Assembly: GCA_023334545.1 (NCBI GenBank)
Contig: JAADVB010000079.1
Coordinates: forward strand, 1 to 64,000
DNA: 64,000 nucleotides
Direction of reading: 5' to 3'
Origin: Salisapilia sapeloensis
Lineage: Eukaryota; Oomycota; Peronosporomycetes; Peronosporales; Salisapiliaceae
Of this stretch, positions 63,680 to 64,000 are shown piece after piece (the first letter of the stretch is position 1; every line of letters begins with the position of its first letter). The translations under genes and the position numbers were made by a program. The notes under the pieces are model-generated. The model was given only the letters and a program-made list of their open reading frames with translations. It did no database searches and was not told the origin of the DNA.

Positions 63680-64000
63680 ATGCAATTTGATGCAGGCCAG
63701 ATTCGCTTCGAAAACGTCGCCTATATATTGCAATTTCCACACAACTTATGCGGCAGTGAGCACGGTAACGGAAAGCTCCATTTTAACAGAGGATGGAGCG
63801 TAAGTAGTGAGCTGTACCAAGAATATGAGGTGGTATGTCCATTGCCAGCACCAATCAATTGCTTTTGCACTCCTTATTTAGCGGGAAAGTTGTATTGAAG
63901 TGCTACGTTAGGTTTCCAATGGCAAGTGCCAAAGCAAAATCGGCTATTCTCAGCTAACGCGTAATTGCTCAATTCGATTATCATGAATAGATTTACAAAA
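63680..64000 (-). repeat. Diverged dispersed repeat, copy 2 (cut by window end)
   Basis: Collinear with 34940-35303: the blocks CTATATATTGCAATTTCCAC, CCAAGAATATGA and GGTTTCCAATGGCAAG all have counterparts in the same order and spacing. On the minus strand it reads SRFCFGTCHWKPNVALQY, against SRFRFAACHWKPNEILQH in copy 1, but it has an in-frame stop soon after. It is a decayed relative of copy 1 and continues beyond base 64000. Confidence 0.55.

Overview
The window is nuclear DNA of a eukaryote, most likely a zoospore-forming oomycete. Four things point there: two axonemal genes (an outer-arm beta-type dynein heavy chain and a DNAI4/WDR78-like intermediate chain), so the organism builds motile flagella; an expanded lipid-binding repertoire (START plus FYVE-like proteins, a PX protein); lineage-type multipass membrane proteins without familiar homologues; and a secreted, catalytically dead trypsin-fold protein of the kind known from Phytophthora glucanase inhibitors. 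No prokaryotic features were seen. The species cannot be named from sequence alone; a plant-associated oomycete is an inference.

Gene density is moderate and introns are few and tiny. Every intron I could fix by reading frame is about 46-78 bases long and GT-AG, except one GC-AG intron in the capping-protein gene. Several genes only appear after splicing: VPS25 (six exons, 25369-26173), a roughly nine-exon EF-hand-like gene (42049-44385), CAPZB (32263-33240), a 214-residue NDUFAF4-like protein (61453-62222), and the first exons of RPA49, the sodium:solute symporter and the CGG-type protease-like gene.

Layout. 1-107: tail of a GH1 beta-glucosidase. 503-15337: a huge single-exon dynein heavy chain whose start codon lies in a long inverted repeat. 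15406-23248: a trypsin-fold protein with Cys where Ser is expected (minus), a cyclic-nucleotide-binding channel without a GYG filter (plus), and a SulP transporter (minus). 24501-26173: mitochondrial OSCP and ESCRT-II VPS25. 27568-29504: multipass protein. 31266-34837: secreted protease homologue, CAPZB and RPA49. 34940-38118: diverged repeat copy, membrane protein, glutathione peroxidase. 40144-46295: two START/FYVE-like paralogues facing each other around the EF-hand-like gene. 47174-52982: sodium:solute symporter, NmrA-like protein, DNAI4. 54051-57536: large multipass protein and a small coiled-coil protein. 57537-61452: nearly gene-free, with LTR-like remnants. 61453-64000: NDUFAF4-like gene, PX protein and a second copy of the 35-kb repeat.

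There is no operon logic. Neighbours are often divergent over short gaps (33241-33467, 49661-49826) or convergent with under 100 bases between them. The dynein and DNAI4 genes serve the same organelle; the other housekeeping genes serve unrelated processes.
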